From positions 91,351,108 to 91,415,107 of the forward strand of contig OY757023.1 in assembly GCA_963580285.1 (NCBI GenBank): DNA of 64,000 bases, given 5' to 3'. A program made the translations under genes and the position numbers. This document shows, piece after piece, positions 63,906 through 64,000 of this stretch. This stretch comes from Lucinisca nassula. Taxonomy: Eukaryota > Mollusca > Bivalvia > Lucinida > Lucinidae. The number at the start of each line of letters is the position of its first letter. The stretch's first letter is position 1. The notes below the pieces were generated by a model. The model did no database searches. It was not told the origin of the DNA and worked only from the letters and a program-made list of their open reading frames with translations.

Positions 63906-64000
63906 AATTTTCCTGACACTAACATGAAACGACATCTCAAGCCCTACCACCCAAAGATACTGCTAGGGTTTCAGGAGCGGTCCAACTCTCGTCACTTTTC

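Overview
This window is animal nuclear DNA, most likely from a bivalve mollusc. It has tiny exons in large introns, very high repeat density, (ACGG)n-bearing tandem-repeat elements of the kind described in bivalves, and many tRNA-derived SINEs. No complete gene is present. One gene is recognisable: CAD (glutamine-dependent carbamoyl-phosphate synthetase / aspartate transcarbamylase / dihydroorotase) on the minus strand. Seventeen consecutive exons (53767 down to 495; 2875 coding bases, about 958 residues) encode almost the whole synthetase (CPSase) region with every junction in frame. The glutaminase exons lie to the right of the window. The allosteric, DHOase and ATCase exons lie to the left. 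Coding sequence is under 5% of the window.

CPSase layout: exons 1-7 form the first ATP-grasp half (53.8-31.0 kb), exons 8-9 the central oligomerisation part (27.8-25.4 kb) and exons 10-17 the second ATP-grasp half (22.5-0.5 kb). The ligand residues of both active sites are intact.

The introns are nested mobile elements. Labels used below: A, B, C, D, F and H are TTAA-flanked palindromic MITEs (A ends TTAACCC...GTACC; B CCCATTGTATRC; C TTAACCNTTMTCTTGCTG; D AAGATGCCAATC; F a GCAGACGACA foldback; H GGGGAATGGGAACACC). E is TA-flanked (CNGTAAAAATCC). G ends GGGCCAGTTGTTCAAA. Pogo-like MITEs end CAGTAGAACTTCGATGGC. P is a double-foldback repeat. X is a SINE-like element of about 300 bp. There are also hAT-like elements, several Helitron-like (HINE/pearl-type) elements with tandem-repeat bodies, at least five tRNA-headed SINE families, and a CCGG-flanked Ginger1-like element full of G/C homopolymers.

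Regions needing care: a 200-N gap (55309-55508); right of it, a diverged second copy of the 35.7-42.0 kb block (55.5-64.0 kb) carrying a duplicate of CAD exon 5 out of gene order; two nearly identical 2.8-kb Helitron-like elements in direct orientation (18.4-21.2 and 42.6-45.3 kb) bracketing exons 5-10; a 24-copy minisatellite made from the exon 13 splice donor; and a triplicated exon 9 splice acceptor. No RNA gene, promoter or other protein gene could be supported; the only other coding trace is a broken mariner transposase fragment.
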